From contig JASBSV010000005.1 in assembly GCA_030148745.1 (NCBI GenBank), positions 27,217 to 91,216 on the forward strand: a DNA stretch of 64,000 nt. Direction: 5' to 3'. Below, piece after piece: positions 1-8,172 of the stretch (position 1 is the first letter of the stretch; the number at the start of each line of letters is the position of its first letter). A model generated the notes under the pieces. The model was given only the letters and a program-made list of their open reading frames with translations, was not told the origin of the DNA and searched no databases. Source of the DNA: Paracoccaceae bacterium (GTDB taxonomy: Bacteria; Pseudomonadota; Alphaproteobacteria; Rhodobacterales; Rhodobacteraceae). A program made the translations under genes and the position numbers.

Positions 1-2
1 AA

Positions 3-572
3 CTGGAAAACGTGGTGACCTGGCTGTCAGAAAACCTTGACGAAAACGCGATCATGACCAACGGCGCGGGCAATTACGCCGCCTTCCTGCACCGCTATTT
101 CAGCTACAAGCAATATGGCACACAACTGGCGCCGACCTCGGGCTCGATGGGCTATGGATTTCCGGCGGCGATCTCGGCCAAGCTTGAACACCCCGGTCGA
201 ACGGTGGTCTGCATGGCTGGTGACGGGTGTTTTCAGATGACATTGAACGAGCTGTCGACCGCGGCCCAGCACGGGGCGGCGGTGATCGTGATCATCTGCA
301 ACAATGGCCGCTATGGCACGATCCGGATGCATCAGGAAAAAACCTATCCTGCCCGAGTTTCGGGCACCGATCTGGCCAATCCTGACTTTGCCGCACTGGC
401 GCGCGCCTATGGCGGCCATGGCGAGGTTGTTCAAAGCGATGCCGACTTCCCCGCCGCCTTTCGCCGGGCGCGGGCGGCAGGTACACTTGCGGTGATCGAG
501 TTGAAACTGGACCCCGAGATGCTATCGACGGGCCAGACCGTCAGTCAGGCGCGCGCGGCGGGGCAGGCGTAG
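3..572 (+). CDS. Thiamine pyrophosphate-binding enzyme, C-terminal part (acetolactate synthase-like)
   Basis: The reading frame is open to the window edge, so only the last ~190 residues are present and the ORF-track start at 12 is not a real start. The segment is the C-terminal ThDP-binding domain of the acetolactate synthase/benzoylformate decarboxylase family. A GDG motif (AGDGCF) is followed about 26 residues later by NNGRYG, the usual Mg-ThDP site, and the GSMGYGFPAAI stretch is also typical. The substrate cannot be decided without the N-terminal and middle domains. It converges on the B12-linked genes that follow on the other strand. Confidence 0.85.
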   Translation: MENVVTWLSENLDENAIMTNGAGNYAAFLHRYFSYKQYGTQLAPTSGSMGYGFPAAISAKLEHPGRTVVCMAGDGCFQMTLNELSTAAQHGAAVIVIICNNGRYGTIRMHQEKTYPARVSGTDLANPDFAALARAYGGHGEVVQSDADFPAAFRRARAAGTLAVIELKLDPEMLSTGQTVSQARAAGQA

Positions 573-581
573 CGCCAAACC

Positions 582-944
582 TCATGTCACGCGCCAGGCC
601 TGCGCCATGTTGGGCAAAAACGCTTCAACCGCGGCGGTGGCAATGACGATCATCGCGCCCGTTTCGGGATTGGTCACGTTCAGCCCGCCCTTGACGGCGG
701 TGACGCCTGGGTTTCCGCGGGGGAGTTTTTCCTGCAGGGCGTCCGTGTCGACCGCATCGGGGTCCTGAACCCCTACCGTCACCTTGACGCGCATCTGGTC
801 ATGCGACAGCCCGAGCGTTTCAAACAAGGGCAGCGACGAATGCCGGATCGCATCCTCAATCGCGCGTGCGGCGGCTTTGGTGTAATCCTGACCATAAAGA
901 TCGTTGCCCATTCCCATTTCGATGATGATGCGCTGATCGCTCAT
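582..944 (-). CDS. Lin0512 family protein, copy B
   Basis: This is a 120-residue cytosolic protein of the Lin0512 family (TIGR02058), which has no known biochemical function. The ORF-track start at 1040 is too early. The ATG at 944 overlaps the stop of the upstream paralogue (ATGA), giving MSDQRIIIEMGMGNDL. It shares with copy A the layout E-(F/M)-GMG near the N-terminus, then QDYT-AA-RA--DA, VxVGVQDPD and a GGL strand near the C-terminus, so the two are tandem duplicates. Its place as last gene of the cobO-lin0512-lin0512 unit suggests a link to corrinoid metabolism, which is inference only. Confidence 0.8.
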   Translation of the reverse strand: MSDQRIIIEMGMGNDLYGQDYTKAAARAIEDAIRHSSLPLFETLGLSHDQMRVKVTVGVQDPDAVDTDALQEKLPRGNPGVTAVKGGLNVTNPETGAMIVIATAAVEAFLPNMAQAWRVT

Positions 945-1288
945 GCCTGCCGCTCCATCTGAAACGAGACCGAGATCGCGGCATTGGCAATAACGGTGGG
1001 CGCGCCGTCGGGGCGCGGAATGTCCAGCCCGCCATGGCACACCGAAATATCGATCCGGCCATAAGGAAAGACCGATTTCAGCGCTTCGGCGTCAACCTTG
1101 TCGGGGGCCTGAACGCCAATCTCGACCTCGACCAGCATCGCCTCTTTTGGCGCGTCGAACAACTCGGCCAGATTGATTGAATTATGCCAAAGCGCGTCCT
1201 GCAAGGCCCGTTTGGCGGCTTGGGTGTAATCCTGACGGCGCAGCGAGGTGCCCATCCCGAACTCGGTCAGAAGACGGTGTTTCGGCAT
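941..1288 (-). CDS. Lin0512 family protein, copy A
   Basis: This 115-residue protein belongs to the Lin0512 family (TIGR02058) and is homologous to its downstream neighbour. Its N-terminus MPKHRLLTEFGMGTSL matches the family signature, followed by RRQDYTQAAKRALQDA and EIGVQAPDKVD. The start ATG overlaps the cobO stop by one base (TGATG) and its own stop overlaps the next start (ATGA), so all three genes should be translated together. The family's function is unknown. Co-translation with CobO, the corrinoid adenosyltransferase, is the only functional clue visible here. Confidence 0.8.
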   Translation of the reverse strand: MPKHRLLTEFGMGTSLRRQDYTQAAKRALQDALWHNSINLAELFDAPKEAMLVEVEIGVQAPDKVDAEALKSVFPYGRIDISVCHGGLDIPRPDGAPTVIANAAISVSFQMERQA

Positions 1289-1896
1289 CAGAACTCCACC
1301 CCGATCTGCGCCTTGATACCAGAGCGGAACGGGTGTTTGACCAACTCCATTTCCGTGACCAGATCGGCGGCCTCGATCAGTTCTTCCTTGGCGTTGCGCC
1401 CGGTCAGAACGACATGGGTCATGGGCGGCTTTTCCTCTTTCAGGAACTGAACCACCTCGGCCACATCGATGTAATCATAGCGCAGCGCAATGTTGATCTC
1501 GTCCAGCAGCACCATCTTGTTGGCCGCGTCGCGGATAAGCTCTTTGGCCTTCTCCCATGCCGCCGTTGCCATTTCGATATCGCGCGATTTATCCTGAGTT
1601 TCCCAAGTGAAGCCTTCGCCCATGGTGTGAAACGAACAGATGTCCTGAAACCGCGACAGGATCAGGTCACGCTCGCCGGTGGACATACCGCCCTTGATGA
1701 ACTGCACAACTGCGCATTTCATGTCATGGGCGATGCAGCGGAATATCATCCCGAAGGCGGCGCTGGATTTGCCCTTGCCCTTGCCGGTATGGACGATGAT
1801 CAGACCCTTCTGATCGGTTTTTGTTGCCATGATCTTGTCGCGGGCGGCCTTTTTCTTGGCCATCTTCATGGCGTGGCGTTCATCGTCGGCTGACAT
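1288..1896 (-). CDS. cobO: Cob(I)yrinic acid a,c-diamide adenosyltransferase
   Basis: CobO (BtuR/CobA type) transfers the 5'-deoxyadenosyl group of ATP to reduced cobalt in cob(I)yrinate diamide, after cobalt insertion by CobNST. The P-loop HTGKGKGKSSAA, the following FIKGGMSTGE and the KMVLLDEINIALRY strand are family hallmarks, and the C-terminus carries the usual HVVLTGRNA and HPFRSGIKAQ. I take ATG 1896, giving 202 residues, the usual length; the longer ORF to 2136 adds non-conserved sequence. It heads a coupled unit with two Lin0512 genes. A PduO-type enzyme at 55.9 kb is a second, unrelated adenosyltransferase. Confidence 0.95.
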   Translation of the reverse strand: MSADDERHAMKMAKKKAARDKIMATKTDQKGLIIVHTGKGKGKSSAAFGMIFRCIAHDMKCAVVQFIKGGMSTGERDLILSRFQDICSFHTMGEGFTWETQDKSRDIEMATAAWEKAKELIRDAANKMVLLDEINIALRYDYIDVAEVVQFLKEEKPPMTHVVLTGRNAKEELIEAADLVTEMELVKHPFRSGIKAQIGVEF

Positions 1897-2011
1897 GGCG
1901 CAATCCTCTTTTTTCTGTTGATCCGACAATGGCAAATCGCGCGGGAAGGCGAAACACTTTCTTAACCTCCTCAGCGTTAGGATTTTGGAAACCATGAGTT
2001 GGAGTGCTGCG

Positions 2012-2425
2012 ATGCGCGTTCTCATCGCGATGCTGGGTCTGGCCCTGATGTCGTGCAACGGGCCGGGGCTTGAGTTTCGGGGGCGTGATGCAACGCAGAT
2101 CCGGATGGACGGGTTCACCTTCAACATCTTTATCAAAGACGGCCGGGCCGAGGCGGTGAGGGTCGGTTTCGTAGGCAGGCGCGAGCTTGGGCGCGTCTAT
2201 CTGTCGGCCGCCCGCGCGATGGAGGTGGTCAGCGGCTGCAAGGTGATCGACAAATCGATGCGCGGCGATCCGGCCCAGATGTGGGCGCGGCTGAATTGTT
2301 CGGGGCGCCTTGTGCGCAGCCTGAGCTGCCGGCGCGATGCGACCCATAGCACAAGCCGGCAAGATCTGGTGGCGGTCTGCGAGACGCCAAGCGGCGAACG
2401 GACCGTGGTCATCGCGGATGATTAG
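2012..2425 (+). CDS. Small putative lipoprotein, function unknown
   Basis: The product is 137 residues with a lipoprotein signal peptide: MRVLIAMLGLALMSC, with a lipobox ending in Cys15. I choose ATG 2012 because GGAG lies seven bases upstream and this start gives a compact signal peptide; ATG 1994 or TTG 1985 are possible. The mature part has several cysteines (SGCK, LNCSG, SLSCRR, VAVCE) that could form disulfides in the periplasm. I recognise no domain. Its last four bases overlap the cobN stop codon on the other strand, and it diverges from cobO. Confidence 0.6.
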   Translation: MRVLIAMLGLALMSCNGPGLEFRGRDATQIRMDGFTFNIFIKDGRAEAVRVGFVGRRELGRVYLSAARAMEVVSGCKVIDKSMRGDPAQMWARLNCSGRLVRSLSCRRDATHSTSRQDLVAVCETPSGERTVVIADD

Positions 2426-5400
2426 ATCAGCGCCTCGATCCGGGCGCGGGCCGAATTTGAGCGCGGCGTCCACAGGCCGCGATCAATGGCTTCCTGAAGA
2501 CGCTGAGCAATCTCACGCAGGGCCGGCGCATTGGCCTCGGCGATGAATTCGCGGGTCTCGTCATCCTCCAGAAAGGCCGCTTCGACCAGATCGAAATGAT
2601 GCCCTTTGACCAGACCGGTTGTTGCGGCAAAGGCAAAAAGGTAATCGACTGTCGCCGCAATCTCGAACGCGCCCTTGTAGCCGTGGCGCTTGACGCCATC
2701 GATCCACTTTGGATTGACGACGCGGGATCGGACCACGCGCGCGATCTCATCATCCAGGGTACGGATGACCGGGCGTTCGGGGCGCGAATGATCGTTGTGA
2801 TAGATCGGGCGATCCTGTCCCTGAAGGCTTGCCACCGCTGCCGCCGCGCCGCCCTCGAACTGGTAATAATCGTCGCTGTCCAGAATGTCGTGTTCGCGGT
2901 TGTCCTGATTTTGCACGATAGCCTCGGTTTGAGACAGCCGCCGGGCAAAGCTGGATTTGTCCTGATGGCCGGTCGCCCCGGCGCCATAGGCGTAGCTGCC
3001 CCACTCGATATAGGCCTGACCCAGCGCCTCGCGTCCGGCCCACAGGCGTTCGTCAATCATAGCCTGAAGCCCCGCGCCATAGGCGCCGGGTTTGGAACCA
3101 TAGACGCGATATGTGTCGCCCTCGGCTTTGGCCCGCTCTGCCGCGGGGTTCTGATCGGCTGGCTCATCCAGATCCATGACCGCGCGGGCGGCGCTGTCGA
3201 CAAGGGCGATCAGCCCCGGAAAGGCGTCGCGGAAAAAGCCTGAGACGCGCAGGGTGACATCCACCCTTGGCCGCCCCAGAACACCGGCAGGCAGCACCTC
3301 GAACCCGGTGACGCGGCGGTTGGCACTGTCCCATGTGGGTTTTACGCCCATCAGTGCCAGACATTGCGCAATGTCATCACCACCGGTGCGCATATTCGCC
3401 GTGCCCCATGCGGTCACAAGCATCGTGCGCGGCCAGTCGCCATGCAGCTGAAGATGTTTTTCGATCAAGAGGTTCGCCGATTTCCACCCCAGCGCCCAAG
3501 CTGTGGGCGTGGGAACCGCGCGGCTGTCGACGCTGTAAAAATTGCGCCCGGTCGGCAGAACGTCCAGCCGTCCCCGCGTGGGCGCGCCGGATGGCGCCGG
3601 GGCGACGAACTGCCCCGAAAGGGCGGTGAGAAGCCCCGCCCCTTCCTCTTTTCCGCAGCTTTGCAAAACCGGCCGGACATGGGTGCGCGCGAATGCCAGA
3701 ACGACGGCGCTTGCCGGGCCGGGCGCGGCCTCGGCCTCATCGTCCAGAAGTTTTGCGGCCAGCAACTCAAGCCGCTCCACCGTATCACCGGCGCTGCGCC
3801 AGATATCGCCGGATAGCGCCTTGAGCCTGCCGGGCCGTGGTCCGTTCCACGTGCTGGCCATATCCGTATTCAGCGGATCAAAGCCAAGATCGAAATCCTT
3901 TGCCATTGCGCCGATCAGGGATGCGTTTTCCCGCATGCCATCGCCGCGCGGCACCCGCACCAGCGCCTGAACCAGATCCCGCTCAAGCCGCCGTTGCGGC
4001 GATTGCCCGAAGATATGCAGCCCATCGCGGATCTGCGCCTCTTTCAGATCGCACAGATAGGCGTCGAGTTTGGCAAGATCGCCCGCCTCGTCATCGCCCG
4101 ACATGCCGACATCGGCGGCCAGCCCGGTGGCCTGACTAAGGCTCAGGATTTCGCGCTTTAGATGGTCGATCCGGCGCGGATCAAGGCCTGCGGCCGTGTA
4201 ATACTCATCAACCAGCGCTTCGAGATCGCGCAGTGGCCCGTAGGTTTCGGCGCGTGTCAGCGGCGGGGTCAGATGGTCGATGATCACCGCCTGACTGCGC
4301 CTTTTGGCCTGCGTCCCTTCACCGGGGTCGTTGACGATGAACGGGTAAACATGCGGCATCGGGCCCAAAACCGCCTCGGGCAGGCAGCTTTCCGACAGGG
4401 CCAGCGCCTTGCCCGGCAACCACTCCAGGTTCCCGTGTTTGCCCATATGCACCACCGCATGGGCGCGCCAATAGTCGCGTAGCCAGAAATAGAAGGCCAG
4501 ATAGTTATGAGGCGGCACCAGATCGGGCGAATGATAGGTCTCGGTCGGATCGATGTTATAGCCGCGCGCCGGCTGGATACCGACCACGACGTTTCCGTAA
4601 TTCAGGATCGACAGCCGAAAGCGGCCGCAATCGACCTCGCCTTCCTCATAAAATGGGTCCTGCTCGGGCGGGCCCCAGCGGCTTTGGATACGCTCGCGCA
4701 GGTCCCACGGGAGCTGTCCATAGCTCAGATGATAATCGGCAAGCGATAGTGTCTCTCCGCCGTGGCGACTGAACCGGTCGGTCAGCCAGTTGGTGGGTGC
4801 GGTCAGAACCTGTTCCATCAGATCCGCCGCATCGTCGGGGGCATCTGTCACACGATATCCGGCATCGGCCAAAAGCCCCAGCGCGTGCACGGTTGCGGCC
4901 GGTGTATCCAGACCGACACCGTTGGCCAGCCGGCCGTCCTTGTTCGGATAATTGGCCAGAACCAGCGCAACGCGCCGATCCGGCGCCTTTGTCTGGCGCA
5001 GCAGGGCCCAGTTGGCGGCGAGTTTGGCAACAAAGCTGATCCGGTCACCCCGGGCGCGATAGGTTGCGATCGGGCATTGCGTGGCCTCGTCAAAAAATGC
5101 CTCGCCCTTGAAAGAGACCGCGCGCGACAGGATGCGGCCGTCCACCTCGGGCAGGGCCACGTTCATGGCGATGTCACGCGCCCCAAGGCCGGTTTGCCCT
5201 GCCTCCCACGCCTCTTCGGAAGAGGCCGACAGGACGACCTGAAACACCGGCGAGGCATTTGCCGAAGCCGCGGTCAGGGGATTTACCGGGCCGCTGTCCG
5301 CCGAATGGGGCGAGCCGACGGCAAAGCTGGTGCAGTTGAGAATGACGCTGGGCGGCGCCTGCTGAAACAGGCTGTCCAATGTGGCGGCGCTGACCGGATC

Positions 5401-6123
5401 TTTCAGCGAGGCGACGAAAACCGGCAGCGGATTGAGGCCCTCACGCAGCAATGCCTTGACCAGACGGTTGATCGGGTTGAGACCGGCCCCCTGAACCAGC
5501 GCCCGGTAAAAGATCAACGGTACGACCGGCGCGCCGTCGCCCCAGCTTTCCTGCGCGGCGGCAAGATCCGACACACCGGCGCCGGGCCAGTAGACGCCGG
5601 CCCGCAAGAGCGGCCGGGCTGGCTCGGGTGGATCGCCGCCGTCAAGCATGGACTTGGCGTATTTGAGGAAATTGGTGGCATTCTGGGGCCCGCCTTCGAC
5701 CAGATAGGCCCAGAGCGCATCGTAGTCGCGGCCAGAAACCGTGGAGAGGCGGCGCAGTTCCTGATCGTCACTGTCATCGCCGGGCAAAAGCGCAAGCGGG
5801 ACGCCGGCGGCATGAAGATGGGCGGCATATTGCTCGGCGCCATAGCGCCAGTAGCCGGTGCCGCCCAGAACCCGCGCAATGACCAGACCCGATCCTTTCG
5901 CGCAATTTTCGATATGCAGATCGACGGACATCGGATGATTGAGATGGGTCAGATTGGCCAGCCTCAGCCCCGGAGGCGCCTCCATCTCGGATCGGGCCTG
6001 CGAGAGGGCCGCAAGTTCGGTATCGGCCGCCGAGATGAACAGGATATCGGCGGGCGATTGCCCCAGATCGACGGGTTCCTTGCCGTCATCGATGGCGCCG
6101 GGCGTGGCGGCGAGAAGGTGCAT
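2422..6123 (-). CDS. cobN: Cobaltochelatase large subunit CobN
   Basis: CobN is the large subunit of the ATP-dependent CobNST chelatase, which inserts cobalt into hydrogenobyrinic acid a,c-diamide in the late-insertion (aerobic) pathway. At 1233 residues it matches the family length. Recognisable blocks are VVHMGKHGNLEWLPGKALAL, the run from HVYPFIVNDPGEGTQAKRR to IIDHLTPPLT, and a C-terminal GHHFDLVEAAF near residue 1180. The CobS and CobT subunits are not in the window. The gene converges with the lipoprotein gene by four bases. A Rhodobacteraceae-type intergenic repeat separates it from the upstream cobW-GNAT pair, so it may share their transcript. Confidence 0.97.
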   Translation of the reverse strand: MHLLAATPGAIDDGKEPVDLGQSPADILFISAADTELAALSQARSEMEAPPGLRLANLTHLNHPMSVDLHIENCAKGSGLVIARVLGGTGYWRYGAEQYAAHLHAAGVPLALLPGDDSDDQELRRLSTVSGRDYDALWAYLVEGGPQNATNFLKYAKSMLDGGDPPEPARPLLRAGVYWPGAGVSDLAAAQESWGDGAPVVPLIFYRALVQGAGLNPINRLVKALLREGLNPLPVFVASLKDPVSAATLDSLFQQAPPSVILNCTSFAVGSPHSADSGPVNPLTAASANASPVFQVVLSASSEEAWEAGQTGLGARDIAMNVALPEVDGRILSRAVSFKGEAFFDEATQCPIATYRARGDRISFVAKLAANWALLRQTKAPDRRVALVLANYPNKDGRLANGVGLDTPAATVHALGLLADAGYRVTDAPDDAADLMEQVLTAPTNWLTDRFSRHGGETLSLADYHLSYGQLPWDLRERIQSRWGPPEQDPFYEEGEVDCGRFRLSILNYGNVVVGIQPARGYNIDPTETYHSPDLVPPHNYLAFYFWLRDYWRAHAVVHMGKHGNLEWLPGKALALSESCLPEAVLGPMPHVYPFIVNDPGEGTQAKRRSQAVIIDHLTPPLTRAETYGPLRDLEALVDEYYTAAGLDPRRIDHLKREILSLSQATGLAADVGMSGDDEAGDLAKLDAYLCDLKEAQIRDGLHIFGQSPQRRLERDLVQALVRVPRGDGMRENASLIGAMAKDFDLGFDPLNTDMASTWNGPRPGRLKALSGDIWRSAGDTVERLELLAAKLLDDEAEAAPGPASAVVLAFARTHVRPVLQSCGKEEGAGLLTALSGQFVAPAPSGAPTRGRLDVLPTGRNFYSVDSRAVPTPTAWALGWKSANLLIEKHLQLHGDWPRTMLVTAWGTANMRTGGDDIAQCLALMGVKPTWDSANRRVTGFEVLPAGVLGRPRVDVTLRVSGFFRDAFPGLIALVDSAARAVMDLDEPADQNPAAERAKAEGDTYRVYGSKPGAYGAGLQAMIDERLWAGREALGQAYIEWGSYAYGAGATGHQDKSSFARRLSQTEAIVQNQDNREHDILDSDDYYQFEGGAAAAVASLQGQDRPIYHNDHSRPERPVIRTLDDEIARVVRSRVVNPKWIDGVKRHGYKGAFEIAATVDYLFAFAATTGLVKGHHFDLVEAAFLEDDETREFIAEANAPALREIAQRLQEAIDRGLWTPRSNSARARIEALI

Positions 6124-6159
6124 CGGATCTTACCTGACTAAGCTGCGGCGAGGGCGGGA

Positions 6160-6192
6160 GCCTCCGGCGGGAGTATTTGAACAAAGAAGAAG
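6160..6192 (+). repeat. Dispersed GCCTCCGGCGGGAGTATTTG-type intergenic repeat, copy 1
   Basis: The 33-bp stretch starting GCCTCCGGCGGGAGTATTTG lies between cobN and the GNAT gene. A diverged copy lies in reverse orientation at 19252-19284 between cbiX and cobH. From memory, closely similar strings are common after genes in Rhodobacteraceae genomes. The copy contains a short GCCTCCGGCGG stem-like portion followed by an A/T-rich, purine-rich tail. Its function (terminator part, mobile remnant or protein-binding site) is unknown. Confidence 0.5.
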
Positions 6193-6193
6193 T

Positions 6194-6649
6194 TCAGAGC
6201 GTTTTTTCCATGAAAAGACTGATGGGATCGTCCTGATAGTCGCCGAAGGGGCCGCGATAGGTAAAGCCGGCCCGTTCATAAAGCCGATGGGCAGCGTGCA
6301 GTGTGTTACCGGTTTCGAGCCTGAGGTGAGTGAGGCCCAGCCGCCGGGCGTGATCTTCGAGCGTTTTCAGGAGTGCGGCGCCGGTGCCGGTGCCCCGCGC
6401 GGCGGGGGCAACAAACATTGATTTCACCTCGCCATATCCTGGCTTTGCCGCCAGCGCGGCGCAGCCCAGCGTTTCACCGCCGCGGGTAGCGATGAAAAAG
6501 GCGATGTCGTCCGAGCAAAGGGCGTCGATCGAAAGATAATGGTTCGATTCGGAGGGAAAGAGTTCCTCCATCAGAGCGTGGCTGGCCCGGAGCAGGGCGC
6601 TGGCGCCCGCAGAGTGGGGATCGCCGCGGGAGATGGTGATATCGCTCAT
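6194..6649 (-). CDS. GNAT family N-acetyltransferase
   Basis: This is a 151-residue single-domain GNAT acetyltransferase that would transfer an acetyl group from acetyl-CoA to an unknown amine. The acetyl-CoA loop is visible as VAPAARGTGTGAALLKTLE (the R/Q-x-x-G-x-G/A motif), followed by LRLETGNTLHAAHRLYERAGF and a C-terminal SLFMEKTL typical of the YhfO/PaiA-like group. The start ATG at 6649 overlaps the cobW stop (ATGA), so it is translationally coupled to cobW. That context does not by itself implicate it in B12 synthesis. Confidence 0.88.
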   Translation of the reverse strand: MSDITISRGDPHSAGASALLRASHALMEELFPSESNHYLSIDALCSDDIAFFIATRGGETLGCAALAAKPGYGEVKSMFVAPAARGTGTGAALLKTLEDHARRLGLTHLRLETGNTLHAAHRLYERAGFTYRGPFGDYQDDPISLFMEKTL

Positions 6650-7713
6650 GCGCAAAGCGCGGTTTCTATCGCGGCGCGGTCGAGGCCGGCCTGCCCGATG
6701 ACCACAAGACGTGTCTGGCGCGGCTCATCAGTGCCGAGCGGGCGATCAAAATAGGTCTCAATCCGCGGGCCGACGGCCTGAAGCGTCAGGCGCATCGGTT
6801 TGCCTTCGACGGCAGCAAAGCCCTTGAGCCGCAGTATGTCGTGGCTGCGAATGACCTCGGCAACCTGCCGGGCAAACGCATCGGCGTCGGCTATGGCGGG
6901 GCGGTTGACGACAAAGCTTTCGAACTCGTCATGGTCGTGATCGTGATGGTCGGCGTGATCATTGTCGTCATCGTGATCGTCATGGTGGTGATGATGAACC
7001 TCGTGGCGGCCGGCAAGATCGCTTTCAGCGCCGATGCCCTGACCCAGCAGCACGTCGACCGGCAGTTTGCCCATCGCGGTCTTGACAACCTGCACGCTGT
7101 CGCGGCTGTCTGATTTCAGGCGCGATACCAACGCATCCGCCTGATCGCCATCCAGCAGATCGGTCTTGTTGACCACGATCATGTCGGCGCAGGCGATCTG
7201 ATCTTCAAAAAGTTCGGACAGGGGCGTTTCGTGATCGAGGTTTTCATCCATTGCGCGCTGGGCATCGACGGCGGCGACGTTATGGGCAAAACGACCTTCG
7301 GTGACGGCCTTGCCATCGACGACGGTCACAACCCCGTCCACCGTGACGCGGGTTGAGATTTCGGGCCAGTTGAAGGCCCGCACCAGCGGCTGAGGCAGGG
7401 CAAGGCCCGAGGTTTCGATCACGATGTGGTCAGGAAGCTGCGGGCGTGTCAGCAGCTTTTGCATGGTGGGGACGAAATCTTCGGCCACGGTGCAGCAGAT
7501 ACAGCCGTTCGACAGCTCCATGATGTCGTCTTCGGTGCAGGTTTCATCGCCGCAGCCGGTCAGGATGTCGCCGTCCACGCCCAGATCGCCGAATTCATTG
7601 ATGATCAGCGCGATGCGTTTGCCACCCGCGTTTTGCAGCATGTTACGGATCAGTGTGGTTTTACCTGCGCCCAGAAAGCCGGTAATGACGGTGGTCGGGA
7701 TTTTGGCGGGCAT
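6646..7713 (-). CDS. cobW: Cobalamin biosynthesis GTPase CobW (metal chaperone)
   Basis: CobW is a COG0523 G3E-family P-loop GTPase thought to deliver cobalt to the cobaltochelatase. The Walker A motif GFLGAGKTTL is near residue 13, the metal-binding GCICC (CxCC) motif near 72, and NKTD gives guanine specificity. A histidine/aspartate-rich linker of roughly 25 residues (HHHHHDDHDDDNDHADHH) lies between the GTPase domain and the CobW_C domain and is likely a metal reservoir. The length of 355 fits. cobW heads the minus-strand group cobW-GNAT-cobN and diverges from the DUF1636 gene. Confidence 0.95.
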   Translation of the reverse strand: MPAKIPTTVITGFLGAGKTTLIRNMLQNAGGKRIALIINEFGDLGVDGDILTGCGDETCTEDDIMELSNGCICCTVAEDFVPTMQKLLTRPQLPDHIVIETSGLALPQPLVRAFNWPEISTRVTVDGVVTVVDGKAVTEGRFAHNVAAVDAQRAMDENLDHETPLSELFEDQIACADMIVVNKTDLLDGDQADALVSRLKSDSRDSVQVVKTAMGKLPVDVLLGQGIGAESDLAGRHEVHHHHHDDHDDDNDHADHHDHDHDEFESFVVNRPAIADADAFARQVAEVIRSHDILRLKGFAAVEGKPMRLTLQAVGPRIETYFDRPLGTDEPRQTRLVVIGQAGLDRAAIETALCA

Positions 7714-7793
7714 GAAATGCGTCCTTGTGAGGTCTCTCCGGCGGTTTTACTCTAACCGGTAGGGGATGAAAAACATTGTTGATGGCGATGGGC

Positions 7794-7802
7794 GGGGGGG
7801 GG
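7794..7802 (+). repeat. Nine-G homopolymer at the start region of the DUF1636 gene
   Basis: A run of nine G residues ends seven bases before the TTG start of the next gene and probably serves as its ribosome-binding site. Two ATG codons upstream (7782 and 7788) are out of frame with the gene as written. Removing a single G would place both in frame with it. The tract is therefore either a slippage-prone switch or a place where an assembly indel would change the start. Confidence 0.6.
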
Positions 7803-7809
7803 CGCAGTT

Positions 7810-8160
7810 TTGGCTGACCAGATCATCATATGTGCGAGTTGCGCGGCCAATGGCGCGGCGCCCGAAGGCATGGATTTCGCCGATGAGCTTCGCCGGCTTG
7901 CAAGCGACGATCCGGAGCTTTCGGGGATCGAGATTGTCACCACGCCCTGTCTGAACGTCTGCGCCGACCCTGTGGCGATGGCGCTGCGGGGCGAGGCAAA
8001 GGATGTATATCTTTTCTCTGGCGTCAGCCCGCAGGCGGATGTGGCCGACACATTGGCGCTTTTGCGCCTGTATGTATCGGCACCCGCCGGCACGATCACG
8101 GATGCGCGTGCGGCCGGCAGGCTTCGCCATTGCCTGATCGGGCGTGTTCCTGCTCTGTGA
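7810..8160 (+). CDS. DUF1636 family metal-binding protein
   Basis: This 116-residue protein resembles the thioredoxin-like [2Fe-2S]-type DUF1636 family often found in B12 clusters. It shows an N-terminal CASC pair (Cys8, Cys11) and a second pair in TTPCLNVCADP, the expected four-cysteine arrangement. Translation appears to start at TTG behind a G-rich tract; no in-frame ATG is available. It is divergent from cobW and converges on cbtA, all of which are cobalt-linked. A role in cobalt handling or redox is plausible but unproven. The family identification is fairly sure; the function is not. Confidence 0.8.
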   Translation: MADQIIICASCAANGAAPEGMDFADELRRLASDDPELSGIEIVTTPCLNVCADPVAMALRGEAKDVYLFSGVSPQADVADTLALLRLYVSAPAGTITDARAAGRLRHCLIGRVPAL

Positions 8161-8172
8161 CAGGACATCCTC

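Noticed and set aside
4762-6141. 459-codon plus-strand ORF antisense to cobN
   Set aside because: It is a mirror of the highly biased cobN codons; its translation matches no family and cobN is full length with clear motifs.
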